Source: Dasyornis broadbenti (lineage: Eukaryota > Chordata > Aves > Passeriformes > Dasyornithidae). Taken from it: DNA of 64,000 nt. Shown piece by piece: positions 13,301 through 25,542 of the stretch; position 1 is the stretch's first letter; every line of letters starts with the position of its first letter. Below the pieces are notes generated by a model, which saw nothing but the letters and a program-made list of their open reading frames with translations, searched no databases and had not been told where the DNA came from. The DNA is taken from the NCBI GenBank assembly GCA_013397935.1, contig VZRN01004715.1, positions 574,964 through 638,963 of the forward strand, in the 5' to 3' direction. Both the position numbers and the translations under genes were made by a program.

Positions 13301-16300
13301 TTATTTTCTTTCCCAAGATTCATAGTGTTAGGCTATGAAGTAGATGTCATAACCATTGTTTTCACGTCACTGAAAAATACCAAGTCTTTAACTAGTAGTT
13401 ACATAGGTACCAATTTACACTGGAAACACAACTATTAATTCAATTTTCCCTTTTACACATGTGAACAAAGGCTGCTCTTACCTATAGGTAAATATTCAAC
13501 AGTTTTCCTATTTTATCTATTTTAACTTCAGGACTTGGAGTAGTTTTGGACTGAGAATTACTGTATTTACCTGGAAAGAAAAATCATGTTCTGGCTTCAC
13601 AAGGAACAAATCACATTGATTTGGTGTATTTATTGTTAGCAATTTTGTTGTTATTCCTTAGTTTGTAGCTTATGGCTATTTTTGTTCCAAATGTCCTCTT
13701 TGTAAATCCTCTTAAACATACTGTGTTTAAAGAAAACCAGAAGCTAAAAAGCAAAGGAATCAATGGCCATTTTTGCAGCTACTCTGCATCGCACTTTTTA
13801 AGGAGTAGTCGAATAAAAAAACCTTTTCACCAATGCACAAAAGAGAGCAACACCTTCTTTTGTTCTTCAAATTCAATGTAGATTTACCAAAAAGGTTCAT
13901 AAACATTTTAGTGAGTAGCATGATGTTGCTCAAAGAGGCACAGATTCTTTTATTTTGTTTAGGGACAACATAAGGAAATTATAACCACGTTACGCCATCA
14001 TAAGCATCTTTAAAAGGGCCTTCCAGTATTTCTAACTACAGATTTCTCCTGAGAAGAACCAAGGTGGAAGTCTTTACCACGACAATTAGACATGATGAAA
14101 TGCAGCAATGACAAACTGTACTTCAAGTACACAGCTTATAATTAGTCAGTTGTGACTCATAAGACTAAGTGTAGCTACTAAATGTATCAAGTGACTCAGC
14201 CATTAGAGTGTCCTTGTTTTGGATGTCTTAACAATTAATAGTGTCTGAAGCCCAAAAAGAGATTTTTAGGTTTCTCCGCACAATATACAGAAAACTTATA
14301 GAAGCCAATAATTTAAATGGAAAATTCCCTAAGATGGCTTCAGGGACTTAGACCTGTGTCTGCTTAGAAGCTCAGGAGACTCAGCCTGGCCTTGCATTTA
14401 TATGTGGAAGCATCCTTGTGCATGTCATCCTTTTAGCGCATGACAATAGAAAAGAACTCCTAATTTTGTATTTTACCCACTATATAGTGATTAGCATGGC
14501 AAACTGAAAGGTGCTGTAACTCATTTTAAAGTCCTTCATCATTTCCTGTTTGGAAAAGGCACACAGGAGTTCTACTCTGTAAAAAAATGCTGTAAAGACT
14601 GAGCTGCATTTAATTTCTCCTCTGAGTTTGTCAGCATTTCACTGAGCATTTTTAAATGAGACCAGCTGAGAATATTTTCCTACAAAATTCCATATTATGC
14701 AATGGAAGCAAGTTTCCAGTACAAGACAAGACAAGAAATTCCTTCTTCATATTATAGCAATAAGAGATGCCATTGATTTCCTTAAGGAAATTTCCAATGT
14801 TAAATGAGTGAGTGAATGACTGAGGAGCCATCCTTCTCTTCATATTAACTTCTGCACTCTAAGGCAGAGCACAGCTTCAAAGCAGAAGGAATATATACAA
14901 ACAAAACATTTGCTTGACATCCAAGGAAACCACCTCGAATGAGAATGGGAATACTGATTGTGAGAAATATTTAATAAAGATATTTTGAGATGTTTAACAG
15001 CAAGAAATGTATGCATCACTAGTAATAGGCTCTATCTGGCAAAGGTGAGGTTCTGTTGAATTCGCAGTGTCAAAGTCAGAAACCAAACTAGGAGATAAAA
15101 TTAAATCCACAAGGTCTCCTTGGCCTCAGATAATTTAATACTTCCATTTTACATATAAAAATTTATTAAACTATGCAGTCATCTTGACACCTAAAAAAAA
15201 TTTGCTAGATCTTTGCAGGAAAATAAAAGAAAATAGGAAAGGAAATACAGTACAGGCTTTATTTCTGGTTTTTCCCATGTTCATATTTCTAATCTAACCT
15301 ACGTATTATCTCCACTTTTGAAAGTTACAGTGAGAAAGTATTTGTGGCAGTTTTCTCTGAAGGATCTGTGCTTGATTTTTCATGGATTTTGAGTAGAGAA
15401 AATAATTTAAGTCTTTTTATTACATATGCCCACATATACTATGGATTTTTAAAAGCATAGTTCATTTTTGTCTCCTGACATTGTTTTCTAGAGATGCCTG
15501 AACATTAAATTAATAAAATACAGGTGTTTTTTTTAAAGGGTATAATAAATAAAGGCAAACTCTGTAAAGTAATCAAATTATTAGAAAGATCCAAAAGGAA
15601 GATTTTTTTAATAACTATTTTGTCAGATTTACAGATTCTTTAAAATTATAACAAAAAAAAGGTTTATGTCTAGGGGAAGGATAACCCAAAATAAGTCTCT
15701 AGCTTTAAGAAGTATTGTAGGTGAAACTGGTATCTGAACAAAAGTTTTATGACTCAGACTGCAGCACATTGTGTTTTTTGGATGGCAGGCATGTGCAAAT
15801 TGTGTCTTCTAAAAGAAGGGTATATAGTAACTACAGTATAATTAAATTAAAAGTTTTGAGAACAAATTTACTTGAATTATCAAACCATCTACAAGTATTA
15901 TTCATAAAACAGTATTCTAGGGCATAATTTATGTACTGTAGAGTAGTCTCTTCTTTTGTCAAAGGTTTGGCTTATTTTCTTTTCTTGCAAGAGATTTCCA
16001 TTCTTTTAACATTTTGCATTCAATGAATAATGAGTTCAAAAGTTATAAATAATGGAAAATTAAATTATGAATACAAGAAATGTGATATTAACAAAACACA
16101 AGGCATTCTTTCTAAAGAGAAATGTTAAATGCCAAATCCCATTAAGATTGCAATCATGGTACTGATTAGACTTACAGAAGAAAACTTGTGCAAAGCCAGT
16201 TATGTATTAAGGCCAGTCAAGACTATTCTGACCAACATTCTGGTACTGATTTATAAAGGAGGAAAATATTAAAATCTGTGTTTTCTAGGACAAATAAAAC

Positions 16301-16740
16301 CATTTTAACAAACTTTCATTAGTCAGAAGAGCCAAGTTTCAGGCCTATTTTAACTTTCTAAATTTATACAAAGAAAGAATTGCAAAATATGAATAGCTTA
16401 TGTATAAGTATCATTTACTTTTTCCAATAAAGTATTGCAGATAGTAATTTCTAGAAAGTGTTCCAAACAGGAAAAGGAGTATCACACTACACAATTTTTG
16501 GTAAGGTCACTCAACTTTTATTGAGAAAACAGAAATGGAAAGCTTTCATCCTCTGACTGAGGTAATTATCTCTTTAAAACACTTGCATACTTCCTTTAAA
16601 ACTTTATCAACACCTTCTGTTTAAAAAAACCCAAATGAACAAGAAAGCACCTAATCAAAACAAAACCACTAGAATTCCATTTTTACATCACTTTTTCTCA
16701 TTTATTTAGATAGAAACCTATATGTAAATAAATACCAAAG
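10311..16740. other. Unique AT-rich non-coding stretch
   Basis: No gene or recognisable mobile element. Composition is uniformly AT-rich with short A and T runs. A small palindrome TTTCATT-AATC-AATGAAA lies at 11264-11281. Open frames are 60-70 codons and unremarkable. Confidence 0.55.
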
Positions 16741-17045
16741 TCATTGCTATGACACCACCGTTTGCTCCAAGCCCTCATGGATGATTTGCTTTCATCAGGC
16801 ACTGCAAGTTTTAGGGTTAGGGGCTGTCATGGGGTCTGCAGGGCAGGGCATTGTCCAGCAAGCCTGAGCATGACAGGCTAGAGATTTTTGGAGCAGCCAG
16901 GAAGCAAGGCTTACCAGGCAATAAAGCCATGACGTTCCTCCAATGTCAAGTCAGGATCAGATCCAAATAACGATAAGAAAAGTCAGGGCATACTTGACCA
17001 GCACCGTTATCAGCTACAGTGCTGCTGCAGAATAGCTTTCGTTGG
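16741..17045. other. GC-richer island, possibly an unassigned old repeat
   Basis: This 300-base block stands out from its AT-rich flanks by GC content and by purine-rich words such as GGGTTAGGGGCTGTCATGGG near 16815. The style resembles degenerate LTR or retroposon sequence in bird genomes, but I find no terminal TG...CA boundary, octamer tail or target duplication, and cannot name a family. No supported open frame. Confidence 0.3.
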
Positions 17046-18794
17046 GAGCTAAGTGTGAGAACTCACCTCAAAAAGTGTTGCTCTCGAAATCTTGTAAATG
17101 GGCAAGGGAAACATCACACACACATATGTAAGCAAAACTAAGCATTTATTGTTAGCATAATGGAAAACACAATCTAATTCAAAGGTCATCACTACTATAG
17201 ACTTAATTTTATGAATGAAATAAATATTATTAATGAAAACCAAAGAATAAAAATGCAGTAGCAATGCAGTTAGAGTACTTGTATATATTTTTAATTCTAT
17301 TTCTGCAGTTGATGTAGCATACACACTTAGTTGTCTATCAGCGGTGTTATGACAAGTCACCAGCATTTGGAGTTCTTCACTGGGAAAGATATGTTGTTCA
17401 TGATTTCTTCTTCCTGTCATTTTTTCTCCATTATATATAAAGACACAGAGTTAGTAAACACACTTTTACATCTTTCTCTGCCTACATTGATCTGTCACCC
17501 CAGATTGTATCAAGTTACTACATTTGATGCTCTTTATGTATGATAGTATTGTATCATGCATATTATTATAATATGAGATGCTATTACCTTGTTATTTTTG
17601 TTACCCATAAACCAGTTTTGAGGATCTTCAAGTCTTTTTTTTTTTTTTTTTTTTGACTGCGCATTAGTGAGCAGTTTACAGTTTTGGGTTCTAAACCTGT
17701 GCCTCATATCTTATTATCCCATGCCTGTACTCCTCAGTGCCCCATCCCATATCTTCATTTTTCAAGGTCTCTGCTATCATAGCTGTATCTTTACCATCTA
17801 TATTTATGCTACATCATTTTGCAAGGGTTATAAATATCTCATTCCACCTGGAAAAATGCTCTTACTGCTATCTGTATACAGCTGTACCTCTATGACACAA
17901 AGATAAACAAAGGTAAAACAAATTAGACAAACTCACTTGGCTGATTGGAGAAATTTCTGTCATAGCTAAAACAAATAAAACAAAGCTAGAGGTCAAGAAA
18001 TATCAAGACAAAGCTGGCCTGACAAGTCTCAGTCTCGAGGCCTTGCAAACTCATAAAAGCTTGTGGGCTGTTACTAGCAACAGCAACGCAAAGTTATAGG
18101 AGGATCCTAAGTGAAAAGGGACATGCTTATAGAGTGCAGCCAGTGACCCTATGCAATGCCAAGGACCTCCTTCCACCTGAGGCCCACCAGGCAGATTAGC
18201 AGGACAGAGAGGAGGAGGATGTACTCAGACCCTTGAAACAGATCTTTTTCTTCTGGTTTCAGGTGAGATCACATAGGTATGTTTGATCTTAAAGTTTCAG
18301 CCAATGGAAAAAAAGAGAGATTACAGAAGTGTTTACTAATCAGTCCATTCCAGGGAGAGTGGGAGAGAAGGGAAAGCCCTTCAAACAAAGAGTTAAATAA
18401 TCAGCTTCTAGTACCTAGGAGATGTTGAAACCTACTCAAAACCTGGCATTAGTACAATCAAGATATTTGTAACAAGCCTAATTTCCTTTTACTGGTGAGA
18501 TTATTACTATTGTATGAAGGTTGTATATGCGTTACATTTTTTTTTTCAAAAAGTCTTTTGTATAACCTTGTATAACATTCTCATAAGCAAAATAAAGAAA
18601 AATGGTGAAGACAAAACCATGCATGACTGAATCTTTATCTGGACAAAAAGAAGAGAAAATTAAAAAGAGGTTTATTTTAATATCTCTGGGTTTTGGGTCT
18701 TACAATCTAGGAAATGGACCAGATACTTCATAAATCATACTTACGACACCCTGCTAGTAAGGGTAGTGTGTTCTTCTGGAATGGATCATGTGCT
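17046..18794. other. Unique non-coding stretch with poly-T tract
   Basis: A 20-base T run occupies 17635-17654. The rest is AT-rich DNA with no gene. A minus-strand frame of 123 codons (17049-17420) is hydrophobic in places but shows no family signature and is overlapped by an open plus-strand frame, so I treat it as chance. Confidence 0.5.
17635..17654. repeat. Poly-T run (20 bases)
   Basis: Uninterrupted T homopolymer. On the minus strand it would be a poly-A tail, but the sequence to its right (upstream on the minus strand) is not a recognisable retrocopy. Confidence 0.9.
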
Positions 18795-19385
18795 GAATAG
18801 AATAATGCAATCGCTAAGATTGGAATAAACCCACAAGGTCATCGAATCCAACCTTTGAAAGACCACCGCCCTTTCAAATAGACCATAGCACTAGATGCCA
18901 CGTTCAATTGTGTCTTGAAAAAGGTTTTGTTTACCCTCTTCCTTACTTCACTGAGAATTGAAAACTCTATTACTTCGTGGTTGCTATGTCCAAGACAGCC
19001 TCTGACAACCATGCTTCCCAGCAGCCCTAGTAAGTTCATAAGCAGCAGGTCCAATGGGGTCCCATTCCTGGTAGGCTCATTTGCCAGCTGTGTCAAGAAG
19101 TTACCTTCCACACACTCCAGGAAGCTCCTGGACTGCCTCCTCTCCACTGTGTTGAGTTTCCAGCAGACATCCAGCAAGTTAAAATCTGACAAGAACAAGG
19201 GCTAGCAATCATATAACATCAGCCAGTCACGTACAGAATACTTCATGTGCATTTTCATCCAGGTTGGGTGGTCTATAGCAGAATCTCACAAGGATATCTG
19301 CCTTGTTAGCCTTCCCCCAGGTCCCTACCTATGGGTACTCAACTTTCCCAGTCCTTGACATCTACACAGTTGAAATGCTGTCTAA
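18795..19385 (-). mobile_element. CR1 LINE with endonuclease fragment joined to 3' end
   Basis: On the minus strand this CR1 copy starts (right side) in the AP-endonuclease part of ORF2. The translation includes ANKADILVRFCYRPPNLDE (CYRPPN at 19280-19263), then after a frameshift SDFNLLDVCWK (SDFN at 19189-19178) and GCLGHSNHEVIEF (SNHE at 18985-18974). SDFN matches the GDFN catalytic motif with G changed to S; SNH matches the SDH motif with D changed to N. At about 18921-18931 the sequence jumps directly to the last codons of ORF2 and the 3' UTR, whose tail is at about 18795. The whole reverse transcriptase domain between them is missing. In-frame stops and a frameshift show it is dead. It could be an internal deletion of one insertion or two CR1 fragments that abut by chance. 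Confidence 0.85.
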
Positions 19386-20126
19386 TGAATAGGCAGCATT
19401 TTGTATTTGAGAAAACACTTTGGCTTTGGAAAATTAAAATTGCTATGAATTCAGGCAAAAATGTGAATTTTGAAAGAGGTTGACACAAAAAGATAAGCCT
19501 ATATCCAAAAAGAGATCATATATATTTGGGGAATAGGTTGTTCTACTTAATGTAGGTGGGACTCAGCTGGAATATTTTGGGATGCTGTATTTTCAGAATT
19601 TGTCATAGTGAAGGAAGTCAAAAGAAGAACAACAGAGGAGAAGATGTTTGGAAAATGTGAACAATAAGACAGTCAAATCCAAATTTTAGTAAGAAAATAT
19701 AATGTTTGTAGTAATTAAAAAATCTATGGTAGGATTTAGTTGCTAAAATATTGATGTCTAGAGCCAATTAAAACAGCCCCCGTGCCCTGCTTAGCTTCCA
19801 GCAGCTCTCTTATAAGAACACGCATTTTATGTACTTTCAGTGTCATATCTGTTAACTTCATACGGAAATCCTAAATGCTTTAGAGGATCTGGAATGACAC
19901 AGTTGCTCATCATTTGGACACCTGGACTTCTCCAGTTGTCACAAAATTTACATGAAGAATACAATAAGTTTGAAGTAGTTTGCAACCACAAAGACTTCAA
20001 TGACAAAGACAGCAAAATACGGCTATGAAAACAGCTTAGAGTCAGTACTTCTGAATTCTGTTTAACAGAAGCTTGTTTGTTGGTTTGGTTTATGATTTTG
20101 GTTTTTTTGTATCATAGTTTTTTCCC

Positions 20127-20142
20127 TTTTTTTTTTTTTTTT
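20127..20142. repeat. Poly-T run (16 bases)
   Basis: T homopolymer in AT-rich DNA, with no associated element body recognised. Confidence 0.85.
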
Positions 20143-23100
20143 AATTAAAGATGCCTTTAAGCAACCATCTTTGAGTTGCCTTAATGCTTTTTAGTTGTCC
20201 AGGTGTTCTTAATCTTGCCTAGAATAGAACAAATTCAGTGATGTATTGCAGGTTTTCTATACAATTTTGTCTGTGATTTCCATCTGGAAATTAATTTCAT
20301 ATAACTGACTGATTAAATTAAAGTTTAATATTTTCATTGCCATCTCATGACATTGACTGCTGAGCTTTCAGCTGTTGTGACTTTAAATTGGTGTACAATA
20401 TTTTCTCCAAAAATTTTTTCTAAGGCTAAATATGAAACAGCATGAAGTACACACCTGGCAAGCATTGTACTTTAAATACTACCCTGCTAAAGAAAAAACA
20501 TATCATATTTTAAAACACATACTTCTGATTGTTTAGCAAGTATAGGATTTAAGTAGTAAGTTTTAAGTTTCTGTCTTACATATATGCCCAATTATGCTGA
20601 GAGTAGAAGGGAATCAGGTTTTCCATAAATAAATGCACTTAAAGAGAGGAATACAAAGCTGGAAGGGTGTGGGGAGCTGGGAAGCAAAACAAAATAAATG
20701 GACTTCAGGTAGTCATTCTTCTTCCAGTGCTTTTTGTGATTCTTATCAGGGAGCATAGTCCCAAATCTTGCTGCAACAGCTTTTGTTCAGATGGTAATGT
20801 TGTCTTCATTTCAAGTTAATGACATCTGGGTGCAATAATTCCTCAGGTAAGTTTTCCTGAAATGTTTTTTGTAGCTTTTGTTTTTACTTGAAACACAAAT
20901 TGTTATTGTTCATGTTTTTGCACAATAAGATAAAATTTATTTTGGATTTCAATAATTTCAGGGAATGTGAAACTACCCAAGCTGTGGAAAGATATAAGCT
21001 AAACTGAGCTAGGAGTTCAGGGGGAAATCTGATTGAAATTCTTCTATATTTTCTTGATAGCAGTGAGTATAGTCTGCACTAACTATAGGTTAAGGAATGT
21101 TAGAATAAATCTCCCTGTAGCCTTCCACCAAATTTAGTGAAGCAATTGGATTGACTGTCAGGGTTGTTCTCTTACTGACTTTATTATGAAGAGAGTTATC
21201 CCACAATATATTGGAAAATGCTCTGTCATTGCACGTGAAATAATTCTGTGAAACTGTCTTGTTAATTTATTGAATTATTAAGAGGACCTGTGGGAAACAC
21301 CTGTGCATGCTCTGGGGATCATAGTTGTGATTCCCTTCTCAACCATGTAGAAAAGAGCTTCTTTCCCAGCAAGCAGACTTTTATAGAGAAGAGTCCAAAT
21401 GCCTTGCAGAGAATGACTTTAGAATACAGAGAAAACAAATGTTGAACTTACTTACACTTTTTCCAAGTTATTTACTTGTTTTGCATACTAGAATCATCTA
21501 GGAATTATATAAAGATATACTGAGTTATACAGAACAAGGATCCTACCTTGAAAACAAAGCTGCCCAGAAACTGGTCTTTAGCTGTCCTCTTGACTTCAGA
21601 ACTGTATTTGTCTTCAGAAACAAAATTTCCAAGATCAGGGACCAAATCAAAGTTGACTGTAACTGAGTAGCATATACAAATGTAATTTAAATGTAAATTA
21701 CTGGTATGTAATTAAAAAATCACCACACACCAGAATAAGCTTATGTAAAAAATGTGCTGAGGTTCTCTTAGTGGTGAATAGGTTGTCACCTAAATTTCTC
21801 AAAAAACATCCTCAGTTACCTTCAATAAAAAAAAAATAAACAAAAAAAATCAAAATAGACAGGCTTTAAAAGTTTGGGCTGGAAAATAAAATCATCAGCT
21901 TTCCAAAATCATAATCTCTAGAGATAATAATTTCATGGATCATGGTAATTCATCTCATCTTTCTCCTTTAATAGAATTTTGCTATCAACTATTTTCTTTC
22001 ACCCAGTTTGATTAACGTATCTTGTTACATTGACAACATTTGCTCTAAAACTTGTACTTAGTTTTGAACATTGTTTTTCCTTTTCCTTATGGCAGTAGAG
22101 CTTATGGATCCAGAAGCTTCCCTCTTTTCTCAAGCTGTACCAATTGATCCAAAAAAAAGATACTATATCTTTCTACAAGCTTTACCTCATTTATATCCTT
22201 ACACCGTCACAGCTGCAATCAATATAATCGACTTAACACCTAAGTCATGGTAGCATTAAGTGAGTGATCATAATGTCTTTTTTATGTATTTAGCTAAAGT
22301 TTAAACACTTTTTATTTTTCTCATTTTTCTGTCTCTAATAGTTCTAAGAAACCAAGTCCTGTTATATTAACTACAGTAGTCAACCTTTTTAATAATCTTC
22401 CCAAAACCCTTTTCAGATGAAATAAACACTGATTTTATGGGTTTAAATCAATGATACATGAGAGATGGCAGGTATTTACTCAAGTTCACCTTAAAAGCCT
22501 CTGGACAAAAGCACAGTGCAAGGTTCTTAAACCTTGACTGTTCTTCTAACCTGTAGAAATATGGTTTTGCTCATTTAAAAATGTGGATAAAAAGAGAGAA
22601 AAAAATCAATCTTATGTTCAACAAATATTTTTCTAGTGTAATCGATATTTTGAGTCAAACCTACAGTTCATTTTAAATTGTAAATTCTATCTGGGTTGCA
22701 CTTCAGGTTAAAATAAGGTTTTACACTGCAGGAATTCCTCGGGGATACCTGGTCATGATTTTTCTAGTAATAGCAAAATTGCATCAAAGATTCAGCTTTG
22801 CTCACAGAAGTCTAGTTGCTTTGCCTGACTTTGGGCCAAATCTGGGAAGCGAGACATATGCAAATGGTTCAGCTTTGCTCCTATATACAAATGTGAAGTT
22901 CCTTGCAGCTCACATTTCTCAGCCAAATTTGAAAATTTTTTTAAATTTAAAACTACACCAAAGAGATTTTGTTTTTTGAATATATATGAACTCATTCATC
23001 TCTGAGGAGTCTACTAATTAAATTTCAGTGAGACATAAAGACTAGAAAACTAATGAATTTAGTTAAATAAAATTAAAATTTTAAAATTGCTTTTTTCAGT

Positions 23101-23551
23101 TTGGAAATCCCAAATTTCAAGCCATGTTTCCGCAGAGAATGTGTATCAGAAATAGCAACTACTCCAGAATTAATAATTCTTTCATAGAATGAGCATTCTA
23201 AGTCTATTTTTTCAAACCCCCCAGTCTAGGGTCCTTATTGGTTCATAAATCTTGATGAGCTTTGTAAATGTTCTCATATTTTCATTAACTGTGACTCTAC
23301 TGGCAGCAAAATTATCCATCCTGACCAGACAATGACTATAAAACAGTGTAAGGATAATGCAAAAAGAAGTAGTAAAAAAAAAAAACAAGTATCTGTAGGG
23401 CTTTTATATATGCACTGTACAGCTCTGCAGTTCACAACAACCCTATGGAAGTATCAGTTTAAACTCATAATTAATAGAAAAAGCCCATTCATGGTTTTTA
23501 AGCAGATAGAAACTCTGAATCTGATTTTTTTTCACTGATGTTGTAGTCAGC

Positions 23552-23628
23552 TAATTATTTTAAAAATTAATAATTTAATTAATAATTTTTTAAACATTAA
23601 TAAAATAAAATAATTTTAATTTTTTTTC
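23552..23628. repeat. Near-pure A/T tract
   Basis: Only one of about 77 bases is not A or T (a C at 23595). It contains repeated TTAATAATTT and TAAAATAAAAT words, partly self-complementary. Such tracts melt easily and are found in matrix-attachment-like DNA. Function is unknown. Confidence 0.75.
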
Positions 23629-24300
23629 TTAGGTCAAGCCATAACATTTCCTGACTTGTTTGACTGAAGGAGAAATAATATAAATCTGAGTGGCTGACTG
23701 ACTTTTTTTAGTACGTTGCATTACCTAGCACCTTCTGTTTTGGTTTTTTTGCAGTTCAGTGGCTGTTGCTTTTCATCAGCCTAATAAGGGTGCTATAAAT
23801 GGTTCCAAAACAACAGTGATTAAGTAATGTTGCTGAAAGATCCAAGTTAAATAAATAATCTAGAAAAATCATAAAAAATTATTCATAGTCCTTGTTTTCC
23901 TCCTTCCACATCTCAGAACCCACTGCTGCAAACCTCTGGACATCTCATTATCACATTCCTAAAAAGAAGTAAAATAACCAAGTTAATAGCATGTGGTTTT
24001 TCTGCTTCAATATTCCTGATATACAAAATTATCAAAAGACTCTACTCAGAGAAATTCTTCTGCTTAAAAAGCACAGCTTAAGGGGTTGAAATATTGGTCT
24101 TAGTCGTCAGTATTTCTGTCTGAAACTTGAAACTGTTTTCAGTAAAATTCTAACTTTATTCCAGATGGTCAGTTATAGAACTCAACTTACAAAAATGGTT
24201 TGGTTGCCATGTTAATTAAGATTAGAAAGGTGGTCCTTAAATGGGATGTTGTTCTGGTTTTCTCCCTATCTTATAGTTTTGAGCCCTAAATGGAATGATT

Positions 24301-24367
24301 TAAAAAAAAAATAAATAAAAAAAAATTAAAAAAAATTAAAAAAAAAAAAATTAAAAAAAAAAAAAAA
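24301..24367. repeat. A-rich low-complexity tract
   Basis: A runs interrupted by TT or T (AAATAAATAAA, then blocks of A7-A15 separated by TT). It lies 47 bases before an assembly gap, so its length may be unreliable. Confidence 0.85.
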
Positions 24368-24414
24368 GCCAGAAAAATTGTTTCCATTGCAATCAATCAG
24401 TGAGATTTTGAACC

Positions 24415-24454
24415 NNNNNNNNNNNNNNNNNNNNNNNNNNNNNNNNNNNNNNNN
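24415..24454. other. Assembly gap (40 N)
   Basis: Forty unresolved bases just downstream of an A-rich tract. The unusual length suggests an estimated gap rather than a fixed-size placeholder. Confidence 0.99.
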
Positions 24455-25009
24455 TATGCAAATGATAAAAAACTGAGTGAGCCATTTGCAATGCATAATT
24501 TAGCTAAAAATGTTAACCTCTCCTTCTGTTCAAGGCTTATCCACAAGCAGATCACACATTCCTTGAATTGATTTCTATTTAGACATAGAAAAAGAAATTA
24601 ATCTGGTAGTTTTATAATCACAATTATTCATGAGTATTTGGCAACACTTATTTATAGTTGCGTCTGGTAGTAAGTGCAGATTTATTTATTATTTGTATTT
24701 CTAAATCAAATCTTGGGGTTAAAAATATTTTCAGCTAAAATTCTGTAGCATTTTCTTTAGAGAGAGAGTAGGACTTCTTTGTCTTATTCTTAATATTCTT
24801 AATATTTTCAGAGCCAGATTCCAAATAGTTTCTCTGATACCTTAAAGAGCTTCCAGAAAGGGGATTTTTCAAACTGCCTGTACTTTAAGCTTTCCTATTT
24901 TGACAACAACAGGAACATATGATCTAATTCTACTGAAAACAGTATACCTGGCTTGCCTTTGTGAAAGGTCATAGGGAGAGAATTGCAAACACATTGCTGT
25001 AGATGGGCC
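24455..25009. other. Unique AT-rich non-coding stretch
   Basis: I see nothing in it beyond a short tandem of CTTAATATT words near 24788-24806. Confidence 0.5.
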
Positions 25010-25311
25010 CTCTGCATGCAGAGGAAAACTTGCTGACGACGCACGGACCCTACTGGGAGCCCTGTGACCATGTTAGCACACTGTAAATGTTCGTCTCACG
25101 AAGCCCCTCTCAGCTTTGATTTCTAACAGACTGGGCGGCACAGCGGTGCAGCCTCCTCTTGTTGGGTTTGTAAGACTTGGTGAGCTCACATCTGTTCATG
25201 TCATGAAGACAGTGTAGCTCATCTGCAAAAAAAGGCACCACTTACACCCTCTGGAAGCCCAGGTGCTAATACAACAGACTGTGCTTTGGATAACAAGATA
25301 TGGGAGCATAA

Positions 25312-25357
25312 TTTTCATTGTTTTCTTCCGTAAATGCAGAAGACAGGAAAGTGCAAC
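25312..25357 (+). repeat. Direct repeat copy A
   Basis: About 46 bases beginning TTTTCATTG and ending AGTGCAAC. It matches copy B at 25498-25542 with three substitutions and a one-base indel. Confidence 0.85.
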
Positions 25358-25380
25358 CCAGTAGGTAGGATCCTGACCTA

Positions 25381-25494
25381 TATATAAAACTGAGAGAAAA
25401 CCAAAAATGAGGCCTAAAATCTTTTATAGTTTGTGGCATATGCTATTAGAATCTGTGATGCAGTTCAGCAACAAAGGTGAAACAAAACCAACAA
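25381..25494 (+). repeat. Inverted repeat, left arm
   Basis: Starts TATATAAAACTGAGAG and ends AACAAAACCAACAA. Its reverse complement is found at 26772-26884 with roughly 85% identity by eye and one small indel. It lies between direct repeat copies A and B. Confidence 0.85.
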
Positions 25495-25497
25495 TAG

Positions 25498-25542
25498 TTT
25501 TCATAGTTTTCTTCCATAAATGCAGGAGACAGGAAATGCAAC
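25498..25542 (+). repeat. Direct repeat copy B
   Basis: Second copy of the 25312-25357 block, 186 bases downstream in the same orientation. The words TTTTCTTCC and TAAATGCAG are shared. Confidence 0.85.

Larger units (their letters stand above)
19386..24300. other. Unique AT-rich non-coding stretch
   Basis: No supported gene. It includes a 16-base T run (20127-20142) and an almost pure A/T tract (23552-23628). Around 19800-20030 both strands stay open for 62 codons, and near 22071-22253 a plus-strand frame of 60 codons follows a pyrimidine-rich CAG/TAG boundary, but neither has a recognisable protein or matching splice partners. Confidence 0.5.
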
